NCBI GenBank assembly: GCA_001464425.1
Contig: LNEK01000004.1
Coordinates: 82,519 to 146,518 of the forward strand
Origin: Alphaproteobacteria bacterium Ga0077535
GTDB taxonomy: Bacteria > Pseudomonadota > Alphaproteobacteria > Caulobacterales > Aquidulcibacteraceae
Length of the DNA: 64,000 bases
Direction: 5' to 3'
Every line of letters starts with the position of its first letter. The stretch's first letter is position 1. The notes beneath the pieces were generated by a model. It saw only the letters and a program-made list of their open reading frames with translations, had not been told where the DNA came from and ran no database searches. Below, one piece after another: positions 1 to 8,673 of this stretch. Both the position numbers and the translations under genes were made by a program.

Positions 1-1
1 A

Positions 2-229
2 CCGGAATTGGCCGAAGCCGCTTGGGATGCGCCGGCCAACCCACTCTCCGACCGCGAGCGCGACGTATTGCGTCTCGCAGATGAGGGTCGGTCCAACAAA
101 GATATCGCGCGCGTGCTGGACCTATCCCCAGGCACAGTGCGCAATTACTTGTCCGAAGCTTCCGCCAAGCTCGGCGCGGCCAGCCGTATCGAAGCCGGTC
201 GCATCGCGCGCGACAAGGGCTGGCTCTAG
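2..229 (+). CDS. LuxR/NarL-type response regulator, C-terminal fragment
   Basis: Only the last 75 or so residues are in the window and the reading frame is open to the left edge. They form a LuxR/GerE helix-turn-helix: a LSDRERDVLRLADEG start, then SNKDIARVLDLSPGTVRNYLS for the recognition helix region. Proteins of this kind usually carry an N-terminal receiver domain phosphorylated by a partner kinase, but that part is outside the window, so a non-receiver LuxR protein is possible. The hydrolase gene starts about 90 bases downstream on the same strand. Confidence 0.85.
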   Translation, partial: PELAEAAWDAPANPLSDRERDVLRLADEGRSNKDIARVLDLSPGTVRNYLSEASAKLGAASRIEAGRIARDKGWL

Positions 230-322
230 CCGGCATGATGTTTGTCATCCGCGCACGCTGACCACTTGCACTGCCGAGTGGCGAGGGCACACGCCATTGT
301 GCCACCGTCAAAGGAGCGCACG

Positions 323-1345
323 ATGCGGTGGAAGAACGGGTTGATCCTTGCTGCAACGGTTGCGGCGCTTATTGGCGGTGCCGCCATGTTCAAGCTCCTC
401 GCGCCTGAAGGCTACGGCCTACAGGAAGTCGAAGTGCTCGATCCCGGCCCCACCGGCGTGCGCGTGGAGGAGGCAGGTCTCTTCGGCAATTACTATCCCG
501 CTGATGGCGACGGCCCACATCCTGGCATTCTGTTGCTCGGCGGCTCGGAAGGCGGCCTGGGCCGTGGCGTGAAGCACATGGCGCTGGCGCTGCAACGCGA
601 GGGCTTTAGCGTTTTCCAGCTTGCGTATTTCGGCGCGCCCAGCACGTCCGAATCGCTTGAGCGCATTCCTCTCGAACTTTTCGACCGAGGTCTTCAATGG
701 CTCGGCGCACAGCCTGGTGTCGATGCCGAACGCTTGGCGCTCGTTGGGGGCTCGAAGGGCGCGGAAGCGGTGTTGCTGGTAGCGACGCGCCACCCCGAAT
801 TGCGCGCCGTCGTCGCCGGCATGCCGACGAGCGTCGCGTGGAACGGCATCAACTGGCAGCGCGGTGGTCAAAGCGAGAGCTCTTCTTGGACGAGCGACGG
901 GCAAGAGATCGCCACCATGCCCTTCTCAACGTGGAATCAAGCTGAAGGGGTGATCAGCGTTTATCGCTCCGTCCAAGATCCGGACCAAAGCGCTGCAGCC
1001 GAGCGCGCCGCAATCCCAATCGAACGCGCGCGCGCAGCAACGATGCTCGTATGCGGCGAAGCGGAGACGATGTGGCCGGCTTGCCCGATGTCACGCGAAG
1101 TACAAACACGCGCTACGCAGCGCGGCGGCCCGCAAGTGCATGTGCTCTCGTACGCGGACGCAGGCCACCTGGTGTTTGGCCCGCCGATAACCCGCGACAA
1201 CCCGTTCTACGAACGCCTCGACATGTTCGGCGGCACTGTCGAAGGCAACGCCGCCGCCCGTGCAGATAGCTGGCCGCGTGTGATCGCTTTCTTGCGCGAA
1301 GCTACGGCGCCTTTGCCGGATCAACCTGCTGCAGAACCGCAATGA
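323..1345 (+). CDS. Membrane-anchored alpha/beta hydrolase (BAAT C-terminal/dienelactone-hydrolase-like)
   Basis: The protein has 340 residues. The ATG at 323 follows an AAAGGAG ribosome site and begins the hydrophobic stretch LILAATVAALIGGAAMF, a likely uncleaved membrane anchor or signal sequence. The rest is an alpha/beta hydrolase fold: an early strand and oxyanion loop (GILLLGGSEGG), a nucleophile elbow GGSKGAE near residue 145, and a late histidine in DAGHLVFG. This arrangement matches the acyl-CoA thioester hydrolase/BAAT C-terminal family, so an esterase or thioesterase acting at the inner membrane or periplasm is likely. The substrate is unknown. Its 3' end overlaps the 3' end of convergent hisC by 44 bases. 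Confidence 0.75.
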   Translation: MRWKNGLILAATVAALIGGAAMFKLLAPEGYGLQEVEVLDPGPTGVRVEEAGLFGNYYPADGDGPHPGILLLGGSEGGLGRGVKHMALALQREGFSVFQLAYFGAPSTSESLERIPLELFDRGLQWLGAQPGVDAERLALVGGSKGAEAVLLVATRHPELRAVVAGMPTSVAWNGINWQRGGQSESSSWTSDGQEIATMPFSTWNQAEGVISVYRSVQDPDQSAAAERAAIPIERARAATMLVCGEAETMWPACPMSREVQTRATQRGGPQVHVLSYADAGHLVFGPPITRDNPFYERLDMFGGTVEGNAAARADSWPRVIAFLREATAPLPDQPAAEPQ

Positions 1346-2390
1346 CGCGCTTGATGTCGTCGGGGGTCCCAATGCTGATGCGCAACCAATCAGGCATGCC
1401 ATAGTTCGCCAGATGGCGAACAAGTATGCTGTGCTGCGCGAACGTGGCGTCCGCTGCTTTGGCGTCGTCGAAGCATGCAGTGACAAAATTCGTTGCGGAC
1501 GGCAGCGTGCGCAACCCCTTGTCCCGCAACGCGGCGTCCAGCTCGCGTCGGCCTTGATCGAACGCCGCCACGGAGCGCCGCACGAACGCGTCATCGCCAA
1601 GCGCTGCCACAGCCGCGGCTTCGCCGGCACGCGGCACAGAGAAGGGCAAACGAATGCGGTCGAGAGCGGAAACCACGGAGGACGACCCGTACGCCCAGCC
1701 AATGCGCAGCGACGCTAATCCGTAAGCCTTCGAAAAGGTGCGCGTCACAAGCACGTTCTGTTTATCGCGCGACCAATCCAAACCGTCGGAGAAACCTTCG
1801 ATGCCGATCGCGCATTCCGCGTAGGCGCCGTCCAGAACGAGCAGAACACACGCAGGCAGACCTGCATGCAAGCGTTCGATCTCGGAGAACGGAAGCCAAG
1901 TGCCGGTCGGATTTGCTGGGTTCGCGACGAACACGACGCGCGTGCTCTCATCAACGGCTGCGAGAATTTCATCGACGTCAGCCACAAAGTCAGGCTCGGG
2001 CGCGGACTTCATACGAGCGCCCGTCGCCGCGACGGCGATCGCCCAAGCTGCAAATCCATATTGCGGCTGCACGGCATTATCGCCGGGGCCGAGATAGGCT
2101 TGAGCGGCGAAGGCGAAGACTTCGTCGGATCCCGCTCCGAATACTAAACGCTCCGGCTCAAGCTTGAACTTCTCCGCGATGGCGCCGCGAAGACGCGACG
2201 TGTTGGCGTCAGGATAGAGATGAAGCTCCGAAGCGGCAGCAAGGAACGCAGCGCGCGCAGCTTCGCTGCAACCGAAAGGGTTTTCATTTGCTGACAGTTT
2301 TAGCGGCCGCTCCACGCCTGCCAACTTCGCACGACCCGGCACATACGCCGCGATGTCCAGGATGCCTGGCTTGGGAATGGGGCCAGTCAT
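1302..2390 (-). CDS. hisC: Histidinol-phosphate aminotransferase
   Basis: HisC converts imidazole-acetol phosphate and glutamate to histidinol phosphate, using PLP. The 362 residues fit the usual 350-370. A fold-type I aminotransferase pattern is seen: NENPFGCS near the N-terminus, [12 protein letters not shown] for the cofactor-phosphate region, and the Schiff-base lysine in [12 protein letters not shown] near residue 218. It is the last gene of the his operon and overlaps hisIE by 4 bases (ATGA). In enteric operons hisC follows hisD, so its terminal position here is a rearrangement. A broad-specificity role in tyrosine/phenylalanine transamination is possible. Confidence 0.93.
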   Translation of the reverse strand: MTGPIPKPGILDIAAYVPGRAKLAGVERPLKLSANENPFGCSEAARAAFLAAASELHLYPDANTSRLRGAIAEKFKLEPERLVFGAGSDEVFAFAAQAYLGPGDNAVQPQYGFAAWAIAVAATGARMKSAPEPDFVADVDEILAAVDESTRVVFVANPANPTGTWLPFSEIERLHAGLPACVLLVLDGAYAECAIGIEGFSDGLDWSRDKQNVLVTRTFSKAYGLASLRIGWAYGSSSVVSALDRIRLPFSVPRAGEAAAVAALGDDAFVRRSVAAFDQGRRELDAALRDKGLRTLPSATNFVTACFDDAKAADATFAQHSILVRHLANYGMPDWLRISIGTPDDIKRVIAVLQQVDPAKAP

Positions 2391-3007
2391 GGCCTTTGCT
2401 CCGCGCGTGCGGCCAGAACGGTCATCACGTCATTGAGGCTCAAGCCGCGCGCTTTGAGCAGGATGGTGAGGTGATAGAGCAAGTCGGCCGCTTCGTTGCA
2501 GAGCTCAGCATCGTCACCGGCGACGCCGGCAAGTGCGGTCTCGACCCCCTCCTCACCCACTTTCTGAGCAACCCGCTTCACACCGCGCGCGAGCAGCCGG
2601 GCCGTCCCGCTTTCTTCCGGCGAAGCTAAAGCGCGCTGCGCAATTGTACGCTCCAATTCGCCAAGATGGCCGAGGCCCGGCGCGATCGCAGCGCCAAAAC
2701 AGCTCACCGTGCCGAGGTGACAGGCCGGACCCGCGGGCTCGACCGATAGCAACAGCGTGTCGCCATCACAATCGAGCGTGACCTCCACGATCTTCAGAGT
2801 GTTGCCGGAGGTTTCGCCCTTACGCCAACGTGTCTGCCGTGAGCGCGAAAAGAACGTCGCTTCACCGGAAGCTAACGTTTCATCGAGAGCGGCACGATCC
2901 ATCCAGGCGACCATCAGAACTTGCAGAGTGAGACAATCCTGCGCGACGGCGCATATGAGTCCGCCACCCTTATCGAAGTCCACTTTATCTGCATCAAACG
3001 CAATCAC
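2387..3007 (-). CDS. hisIE: Bifunctional phosphoribosyl-AMP cyclohydrolase / phosphoribosyl-ATP diphosphatase
   Basis: The 206-residue protein joins the second and third steps of histidine synthesis. Residues 1 to about 110 are the HisI cyclohydrolase, with the metal motif DCDGD and the zinc motif HLGTVSCF. Residues from about 115 are the HisE pyrophosphohydrolase, an all-helical MazG-like domain with [18 protein letters not shown] and LLYHLTILL. The fused hisIE form is typical of enterics and Bacteroidetes, whereas many alphaproteobacteria keep hisI and hisE apart. It overlaps hisF upstream and hisC downstream by 4 bases each, so translation is probably coupled. Confidence 0.93.
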   Translation of the reverse strand: MIAFDADKVDFDKGGGLICAVAQDCLTLQVLMVAWMDRAALDETLASGEATFFSRSRQTRWRKGETSGNTLKIVEVTLDCDGDTLLLSVEPAGPACHLGTVSCFGAAIAPGLGHLGELERTIAQRALASPEESGTARLLARGVKRVAQKVGEEGVETALAGVAGDDAELCNEAADLLYHLTILLKARGLSLNDVMTVLAARAEQRP

Positions 3008-3771
3008 AGGCGCACCTCCAAACCGGCGTCGCGCACAGCGCGTTTCACATCACCCACCGAAACCAAGCCAGCATGGAAGATCCCCGCAGCCAGCGCCGCT
3101 GATACGTCAGCCTCCAAGAACACGTCGGCGAAATGCGAGGCTGCTCCGGCGCCGCCGGACGCAACGAGAGGGATAGTCAGTCGCTCGCGCGCCGCTTTGA
3201 GTTGCGGGATATCGTAGCCCCCGCGCACGCCGTCTTGATCCATGCAGTTCAGCACGATCTCGCCGGCGCCGCGCTCTTGCGCCTCGACAATCCAATCAAG
3301 CATGAGACGCGGAGTCTGCCGAACGGTTTCCGCCGCACCGGTGTATTGAAACGTGCGCCAGGCGCCGTCGATAAGCCGGCTATCGACGCCGACGACTACG
3401 CATTGCGAACCTGCCACCGACGCGATCTCACTGATGAGGTCCGGTCGTTCGAGCGCCGGCGAATTGATGGACACTTTGTCAGCGCCATGCTCGAGGCAGG
3501 CGATGGCTTGCTCGCGCGATCGAATGCCTCCCGCCACGGCGAGCGGAATGTCCAGCGCGCGCGCCACACGTGAAAGCCAGGCGTAGTCAATCGTGCGCCG
3601 TTCGACTGACGCGGTGATGTCGTAAATGACGATCTCATCGGCGCCTTCATCGCGGTAGCGACGCGCGAGTTCCGCAGGATCACCCATGTCGGCGTGGCCT
3701 TCGAACCTCACACCCTTGACGACGCGGCCACCTTTCACGTCCAGGCAAGCGATGATGCGTTTAGAGGGCAA
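3004..3771 (-). CDS. hisF: Imidazole glycerol phosphate synthase, cyclase subunit
   Basis: HisF uses ammonia from HisH to close the imidazole ring, giving imidazole glycerol phosphate and AICAR. It is a (beta/alpha)8 barrel. Catalytic aspartates are visible in [10 protein letters not shown] near the N-terminus and in [12 protein letters not shown], and the phosphate loop is VASGGAGA. The reading frame stays open far upstream, but I choose the TTG at 3771: it begins [12 protein letters not shown] as in the family, has GGAGG six bases upstream, and gives the normal length of 255 residues. The start overlaps the end of hisA by 11 bases. Confidence 0.92.
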   Translation of the reverse strand: MPSKRIIACLDVKGGRVVKGVRFEGHADMGDPAELARRYRDEGADEIVIYDITASVERRTIDYAWLSRVARALDIPLAVAGGIRSREQAIACLEHGADKVSINSPALERPDLISEIASVAGSQCVVVGVDSRLIDGAWRTFQYTGAAETVRQTPRLMLDWIVEAQERGAGEIVLNCMDQDGVRGGYDIPQLKAARERLTIPLVASGGAGAASHFADVFLEADVSAALAAGIFHAGLVSVGDVKRAVRDAGLEVRL

Positions 3772-4483
3772 GGGCGTCCTCCAGAGTGAAACGCTTCTCG
3801 TAAAGCGCGCGGCCGATAATCGCGGCGCTGGCGCCGGCGCCTTTAAGCGCGGCCAAGTCTGCCAGCGTCGAGACGCCGCCGGACGCCTGCAGCTCAATAT
3901 CCGGTCGCAGTGCGCGGAACGCTTGCATCAAATCTAAATTGGGGCCGCTTAAGGCGCCGTCGCGGGCGATATCTGTCACCAATGCGTGGCTGAGTTCGTC
4001 AGGGGGAAAAGCGCCAAGCACCTCCTCCAATGTCTTTCCGCCGTCCGCCGCCCAGCCATCCGTCGCGACGCGCCAACCCGCCTCAGCCGCGCGCACGTCA
4101 AGCGCGATGCATATCCGATCGGCGCCGAATGCGGCGATCCACTCGCGCGCTTCAGCGGGACGCCGAACGGCCACTGAGCCCACGACCACTCGCGTCACGC
4201 CAGCACGAAGCAACGCGTAGACATCCTCGCGCGTGCGTACACCGCCGCCCGACTGCACCTTCAGCCCGGTCTCTTGGGCAAGACGCGCGATTAGCTCATG
4301 CTGCGCCGGACGCCCGAGACGCGCACCATCTAGGTCCACGATGTGCACCCAGGTGGCGCCCGCTTCAGCGAACTGCCGCAACTGTGCGAATGGGTCGCCG
4401 TAATTTGTCACGGCGTCGAAGCGACCCTGCAACAGGCGAACGCATGCGCCTTCGCGCAAATCGATAGCAGGCAAGATCAGCAT
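3761..4483 (-). CDS. hisA: ProFAR isomerase (phosphoribosylformimino-AICAR-ribotide isomerase)
   Basis: This 240-residue (beta/alpha)8 barrel performs the Amadori isomerisation of ProFAR to PRFAR. It starts MLILPAIDLREGACVRLLQG with the catalytic aspartate in AIDL. The second acid is in VTDIARDGALSGPN, and the phosphate-binding loop is QASGGVSTLADL. Internal two-fold similarity to HisF is evident. The start overlaps hisH by 7 bases and the end overlaps hisF by 11. The order hisH-hisA-hisF is the conserved core of most bacterial his operons. Confidence 0.93.
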   Translation of the reverse strand: MLILPAIDLREGACVRLLQGRFDAVTNYGDPFAQLRQFAEAGATWVHIVDLDGARLGRPAQHELIARLAQETGLKVQSGGGVRTREDVYALLRAGVTRVVVGSVAVRRPAEAREWIAAFGADRICIALDVRAAEAGWRVATDGWAADGGKTLEEVLGAFPPDELSHALVTDIARDGALSGPNLDLMQAFRALRPDIELQASGGVSTLADLAALKGAGASAAIIGRALYEKRFTLEDALAL

Positions 4484-5070
4484 GGCAGCGCCAAGAAGTT
4501 TCTGAGCACACGAGCGCCCACAGCCCCTGATCGCTCTGGGTGGAATTGGCAGCCAAAGACATTGCCGCGCGCTACGGCCGCAGAAAACGGCCGACCATAG
4601 TCGGCCGTCGCGACGGTCGCGTCATCGACTGGGCAAGCGTATGAGTGAACGAAATAGGCGTACTCGCCTGAGGCAACGCCTTCAAACAGCGCGGTCTCGC
4701 GTTCGAATTGCAATGCGCTCCAACCCATATGCGGGATCGGCAAACGCGACGTAGGTTCAAGAGCAGTGACGTCCCCCGCGAGAAGCCCAAGACCCGCCAC
4801 ATCGCCTTCCTGGCTAAAGTCATAAAGCAGCTGCTGCCCGAGACAGATGCCGAGCAACGGACGCGGAAATTTGCGCAGCACTTGGCGCAGCCCATCATCG
4901 AGGAGCCGCATCGCGGCGGCGGCAGCGCCAACGCCTGGCAAAATCACCCGCTCCGCTTCAGCTATGCGTGCTGCATCGTCTGTAAGCTCCGCGGCCGCGC
5001 CGAGCCGCTCTAGCGCGAACATCACCGACGCAGTATTGCCAACGCCAAGTCTAATCACCGCGACGCTCAT
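4477..5070 (-). CDS. hisH: Imidazole glycerol phosphate synthase, glutamine amidotransferase subunit
   Basis: HisH hydrolyses glutamine and channels ammonia into HisF. The class I glutaminase triad is complete: the cysteine in LLGICLGQQLLYD near residue 79, and the histidine and glutamate in FGCQFHPERSG near residue 180. An early VGNTASVMFALERLG segment replaces the usual GNLRS motif but keeps the family shape. The 197 residues match typical HisH proteins. It overlaps the hisD-hisB fusion by 4 bases. Confidence 0.93.
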   Translation of the reverse strand: MSVAVIRLGVGNTASVMFALERLGAAAELTDDAARIAEAERVILPGVGAAAAAMRLLDDGLRQVLRKFPRPLLGICLGQQLLYDFSQEGDVAGLGLLAGDVTALEPTSRLPIPHMGWSALQFERETALFEGVASGEYAYFVHSYACPVDDATVATADYGRPFSAAVARGNVFGCQFHPERSGAVGARVLRNFLALPC

Positions 5071-6962
5071 ATGACGCCCTTCGTCGATGGCAATTCGGCG
5101 CCCTCAACGCGCACCGCCTGCCGCAATGCACGCCCCAGCGCTTTGAAACACGCCTCGGTTTTGTGGTGATCGTTTTCACCCGAGACAGATACGTGGATCG
5201 TCGCGCCCAACGCTTGCGCCAGAGACCGAAATACGTGCTCCGTCATTTCGGTCGGATAGCCGCCGAGCGCAGCTGCAGTGAACTCGCCCTCGAACACCAG
5301 ATACGGCCGTCCACCAAGATCGATCGAAATCTTCGCCTCGGCTTCATCCATGGGGAGCACAAAGCCAAAGCGAGCGATGCCGCGGCGTGCGCCAAGTGCG
5401 GTGTTCAGCGCTTGGCCGAACGCTATGGCGCAATCTTCGATGCTGTGGTGTGCATCAATGTGCAGATCGCCCGCACACGACAGCGTCAGCGAAAAGCCGC
5501 CATGGTGTGCAATCTGCTCCAGCATGTGATCGAAGAAGCCAACGCCGCTCGCGATCTGCACGGGCGCCGCACGATCGAGGTCAACGCTTACCGCAATTTG
5601 AGTCTCCTTAGTGGCGCGGTTGATCTCGCCGCGCCGCCGACGAGTGATTTCTGCAGCCGACCGTGTGGCTTGAATCGCAGCACCGCGAACATCGGCGGCA
5701 CGCGCGTGCGCTTCCAACCCCTCCAACCGCGCGAGACGCGCCGCCGGGCCAGCGATCATGCGCACACCAGCCTCACTCACCGTCTGCACCGCGAAGCTTT
5801 TCATGAACGATGCGGCGCTAACGCCGCCATAGGCCTTCGCCGCGGCATCCGTAGGCAGAACGTGGCTCGGCCCGACAACATAATCGCCAAACGTCTCGGC
5901 GCTCAGCGCGCCCACGAACACGGCCCCAGCATTGCTGATCAGGCGCAACAGTGCTTCCGGATCAGACACCTGCAGGGACAAGTGTTCCGGCGCATATTCG
6001 TTCGCAACCGCGGCCGCCTCTTCAAGCGACCCGACACGAATAGCCCGCGCCTGTTCTAAAGATCGGCGCGCGATGGCCTCGCGCGGAAGTCCTGATACCT
6101 GCCGCTCCACCTCGGCTTCCACCTCGGCTAACACTTCGTCCGATGTTGAAAGCACAACCACTTGCGCGTCGGCATCGTGCTCTGCTTGGCTCAAAAGGTC
6201 GGCAGCAACGAACCGCGCATTTGCGCTGCGATCGGCGATGACCATGAGTTCACTCGGCCCCGCGGGCAGATCAATGGCGGGGCCACCACTCAGGCCGGCC
6301 GCATATCGCTTCGCTTCGGCGACATAGATATTCCCGGGGCCAAAAATCTTGAGCGCCTTCGGCGTGAACACACCGAGCGCCAACGCGGCAATCGCCTGGG
6401 CGCCGCCGATCACCCACAAGCGCTCGATCCCGCACGCCGCGGCCGCGACGATCATAGCCGGGTGCGGTTGCCCGTCCGAACCGGGCGGCGTTGTAACGAC
6501 GCGTTCGGTGACGCCTGCAACGCGCGCCGGCTCGGCCAGCATAATGAGCGTGGACACAAGCGGCGCGCTGCCGGCCGGCACATAAAGGCCGCATGTTTCG
6601 ATCGGCCGCCACTCAACGCGCGTGCGGACGCCGGGCATGCTTTCGATCGTCTGCGGCTTCGGCTTCGTCGCTTCGTGATAGAAGCGCACTTGATCGACGG
6701 CGAACGCGATGGCGTCGAGGTCCTCTGGCGCTAGTCTTGCGCGCGCTTGCTCGACAGTTCGGGCGTCAAGTTCGAGTATCGCAGGCGCACAGCGATCCAG
6801 CTTGACCGCCCACTGCGCGAGCGCCTCTTCCCCGCCCTGCGCCACCTCATCGAACAGCTGGCGCACAAAGCCTGACACCTCCGGCGAACAGCGTTGATCG
6901 GGCCGCGCAAGCACACGCTGACGCTCGTCCGCGCTGAGCTCACCCCATGCATAGCGTTTCAT
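5067..6962 (-). CDS. hisD-hisB: Fused histidinol dehydrogenase (HisD) / imidazoleglycerol-phosphate dehydratase (HisB)
   Basis: One uninterrupted frame of 631 residues encodes two enzymes. Residues 1 to about 425 are HisD, which oxidises histidinol to histidine with NAD and zinc. The zinc ligands are visible in LLSQAEHDAD, FGDYVVG and LEGLEAHARAADVR, and the catalytic pair in YAPEHLSLQV. Residues from about 438 are HisB, which dehydrates imidazole glycerol phosphate. Its manganese histidine clusters are DAHHSIEDCAIAFG and NDHHKTEACFKALG. The joining segment (GAAIQATRSAAEIT) has no ATG, GTG or TTG in frame at the HisB border, so a separate HisB start is not apparent. The HisN phosphatase half found in enteric HisB is absent, and no hisN is seen nearby. 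The gene starts 7 bases after hisG. Confidence 0.9.
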   Translation of the reverse strand: MKRYAWGELSADERQRVLARPDQRCSPEVSGFVRQLFDEVAQGGEEALAQWAVKLDRCAPAILELDARTVEQARARLAPEDLDAIAFAVDQVRFYHEATKPKPQTIESMPGVRTRVEWRPIETCGLYVPAGSAPLVSTLIMLAEPARVAGVTERVVTTPPGSDGQPHPAMIVAAAACGIERLWVIGGAQAIAALALGVFTPKALKIFGPGNIYVAEAKRYAAGLSGGPAIDLPAGPSELMVIADRSANARFVAADLLSQAEHDADAQVVVLSTSDEVLAEVEAEVERQVSGLPREAIARRSLEQARAIRVGSLEEAAAVANEYAPEHLSLQVSDPEALLRLISNAGAVFVGALSAETFGDYVVGPSHVLPTDAAAKAYGGVSAASFMKSFAVQTVSEAGVRMIAGPAARLARLEGLEAHARAADVRGAAIQATRSAAEITRRRRGEINRATKETQIAVSVDLDRAAPVQIASGVGFFDHMLEQIAHHGGFSLTLSCAGDLHIDAHHSIEDCAIAFGQALNTALGARRGIARFGFVLPMDEAEAKISIDLGGRPYLVFEGEFTAAALGGYPTEMTEHVFRSLAQALGATIHVSVSGENDHHKTEACFKALGRALRQAVRVEGAELPSTKGVI

Positions 6963-6969
6963 GGCGCCC

Positions 6970-7848
6970 TCACATCATCTTCTCGATGGGAAGAACGAGG
7001 ATCGCTGAAGCGCCGGCCTCCTTAAGTGCCTCCAGCGTCTCCCAAAACACCGATTCCTGGCAGACTGCGTGCACAGCAACCAAATCCTCGCGCCCCGCCA
7101 ATGTCATCACCGTGGGCGCACCGGCGCCCGGCAAGATTTCGGTGATACGCGCCAGCGCCGAACTTGGCGCATTCATCATCACGTATTTTGCGCCCTGCGA
7201 GGCGACGACGCCGCGGAAGCGCGACAACAAGCTATCGGCCACGCGCTCCAACTCAGGATCCACACTTCGTGTTGCGCGCACGAGCACGGCTTCGCTCTGC
7301 AAGACTGTCGTCTGCGCAACGAGGCCATTGGCCTCGAGCGTCGCGCCGGTTGAGACGAGGTCGCAGATAGCGTCGGCCAGCTTCAAGCGCGGCGCCACTT
7401 CAACCGCACCGCGCATGGTGACGATGCTGGCGTCAACGCCCGCTTCGGCCAGAAAGCGCTTGAGCAGATTGGGGTATGTGGTCGCAATGCGCAGCCCGCG
7501 CAGCGATTGCGGGCCACGGTAATCGAAGCCGGCCGGCGTGGCGATGGCGAGGCGGCAGCGGCCAAATCCCAGCGGCATCACTTCGTGCAGGCCGTTGCCG
7601 CCGCCAGCTGCGCGCTCCGCCAGCACATTGCGGCCGACGATCCCGAGATCAGCGACACCATCCGCCACAAATGTCGGGATGTCGTCGTCTCGCAAACACC
7701 AAAGGTCGATCGGCGCGTTTTCGGCGCTGTAGGCCAGGTCACTGGCGCTCTTGGTCAGGCGATAGCCAGCAGACCCGATGAGATCGAGGCTGCGCTCGGC
7801 CAGGCGGCCGCTCTTTTGGATGGCGATGTGCAAACGCTTGGGGGTCAT
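6970..7848 (-). CDS. hisG: ATP phosphoribosyltransferase, long form
   Basis: HisG commits PRPP and ATP to histidine synthesis and is the usual target of histidine feedback. The protein is the long type with a C-terminal regulatory domain. It opens RLHIAIQKSGRLAERSLDL, contains ADAICDLVSTGATLEANGL in the catalytic part, and ends FWETLEALKEAGASAILVLPIEKM, close to the E. coli pattern. I choose the ATG at 7848 (MTPKRLHIA, 292 residues) over one at 7878 because it matches the family start. Long HisG works without HisZ, and no hisZ is seen here. It is the first structural gene after the leader and attenuator. Confidence 0.92.
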   Translation of the reverse strand: MTPKRLHIAIQKSGRLAERSLDLIGSAGYRLTKSASDLAYSAENAPIDLWCLRDDDIPTFVADGVADLGIVGRNVLAERAAGGGNGLHEVMPLGFGRCRLAIATPAGFDYRGPQSLRGLRIATTYPNLLKRFLAEAGVDASIVTMRGAVEVAPRLKLADAICDLVSTGATLEANGLVAQTTVLQSEAVLVRATRSVDPELERVADSLLSRFRGVVASQGAKYVMMNAPSSALARITEILPGAGAPTVMTLAGREDLVAVHAVCQESVFWETLEALKEAGASAILVLPIEKMM

Positions 7849-7888
7849 GACGTACTCACGCGGCGCAAAGGTGCGCATCGGGCGAATT

Positions 7889-7950
7889 GAAAAGGCTCTG
7901 GAGCGAAAAGCGCTCAGCGCTTTCGCTCTTTCCGTTTAACGGCGGATCAG
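7889..7950 (-). terminator. Putative his operon attenuator hairpin
   Basis: On the transcribed strand, 7928 to 7901 forms a strong hairpin: GAGCGAAAGCGC pairs with GCGCTTTTCGCTC (one bulged base, loop TGA). An outer helix, GCTCTG at 7945-7950 with CAGAGC near 7895-7900, can close it, which puts the run CTTTTC directly after the stem. It lies between the histidine-rich leader and hisG, as an attenuator should. The T run is short, so termination strength is uncertain. Confidence 0.6.
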
Positions 7951-7954
7951 AGCG

Positions 7955-8050
7955 TCAATGTCGCGGCGCGTGATGCGCGGCGTGAGCGTGATGATGAGGG
8001 ACGCAGAACGCATGCGCCAGCGCACCCCGGGCGGGGCTCGCGGTAAGCAT
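7955..8050 (-). CDS. hisL: Histidine operon leader peptide
   Basis: This 31-codon frame holds eight histidine codons, including the run HHHAHAAHH near its end, and stops with CAT TGA. A second in-frame ATG at 8071 would add seven residues, and I cannot decide between them because neither has a good ribosome site. Position and composition fit transcription attenuation: scarcity of His-tRNA stalls the ribosome in the His run and blocks formation of the hairpin at 7901-7928 before hisG. The frame is real to the eye, and the regulation is inferred from enteric hisL. Confidence 0.8.
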   Translation of the reverse strand: MLTASPARGALAHAFCVPHHHAHAAHHAPRH

Positions 8051-8100
8051 GAGATCAGCGGCAGTACGCATGGTCTGAGCGGCGTCCTTGTACAGCGCCC

Positions 8101-8129
8101 AATAAGGGGCACGATCCGCGTCGGGTCAA
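8101..8129 (-). promoter_or_regulatory. Likely his operon promoter
   Basis: On the minus strand, TTGACC (8129-8124) and CTTATT (8106-8101) are separated by exactly 17 bases, close to alphaproteobacterial housekeeping boxes. Transcription would begin near 8094, shortly upstream of the leader peptide. No competing box pair was noticed between here and hisG. Confidence 0.55.
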
Positions 8130-8195
8130 TATGAATGATACGGCCAAGAGGTCGCATCGAGGTAGCGCACCGCCCCAGACCAGGCTTCCCCCCTC

Positions 8196-8669
8196 TCAGC
8201 CGCGCGCACCGTTAATCTGAAGGAGACGGAAATTCAGCGCCGCGGCCACGCTTACCCAGGCAAGATACGGTGCGAGAAGAAGCGCCGCGAAAGAGCTTAT
8301 GCCGGCAAAGACTGCAATGAGAGCGGCGATCATCAGCCAGAGGCAAACGACATCCACCATTGCAAGGTCGAGGCGTTTCAGTCCGAAGAACAGAAACGAC
8401 CATATCGCGTTCACGATCAAATGCGCCGCGAACAGCGCCAGAGCGGGCCAAGCCGAAACGCCAGCGGCCTCCCAAACCATCCAGGCTGAAACCGCCATCG
8501 CGCAAAACAACACGGACCAAACAAGCGGAAAGCCCCAATTGGGCGGCGTCCATTTAGGCTTGCGCAAATTCGCGTACCAAACGCCCGGGCGAAAGACGGC
8601 GCCTGTTGAGGCGGCCGCAAAGCTCGCGACGAAGAACACCGCCAGGGCGATGGCAGAAGACACGTCCAC
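8196..8669 (-). CDS. tspO: TspO/MBR family membrane protein
   Basis: TspO is a five-helix membrane protein that binds porphyrins and, in related bacteria, modulates pigment and stress responses. The sequence shows the tryptophan-rich loop RKPKWTPPNWGFPLVWSVLF after helix 1, the central HLIVNAIWSFLFFG, and the terminal AAALNFRLLQIN. The frame opens further upstream, but the GTG at 8669 gives 157 residues, the usual length. It begins just after the stop of the upstream gene (8674), so the two are probably cotranscribed. Confidence 0.85.
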   Translation of the reverse strand: MDVSSAIALAVFFVASFAAASTGAVFRPGVWYANLRKPKWTPPNWGFPLVWSVLFCAMAVSAWMVWEAAGVSAWPALALFAAHLIVNAIWSFLFFGLKRLDLAMVDVVCLWLMIAALIAVFAGISSFAALLLAPYLAWVSVAAALNFRLLQINGARG

Positions 8670-8673
8670 GAAA

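Noticed and set aside
7936..8157. 73-residue minus-strand frame over the his leader region
   Set aside because: It is the other frame of the His-rich leader; the histidine run in the neighbouring frame explains the region better.
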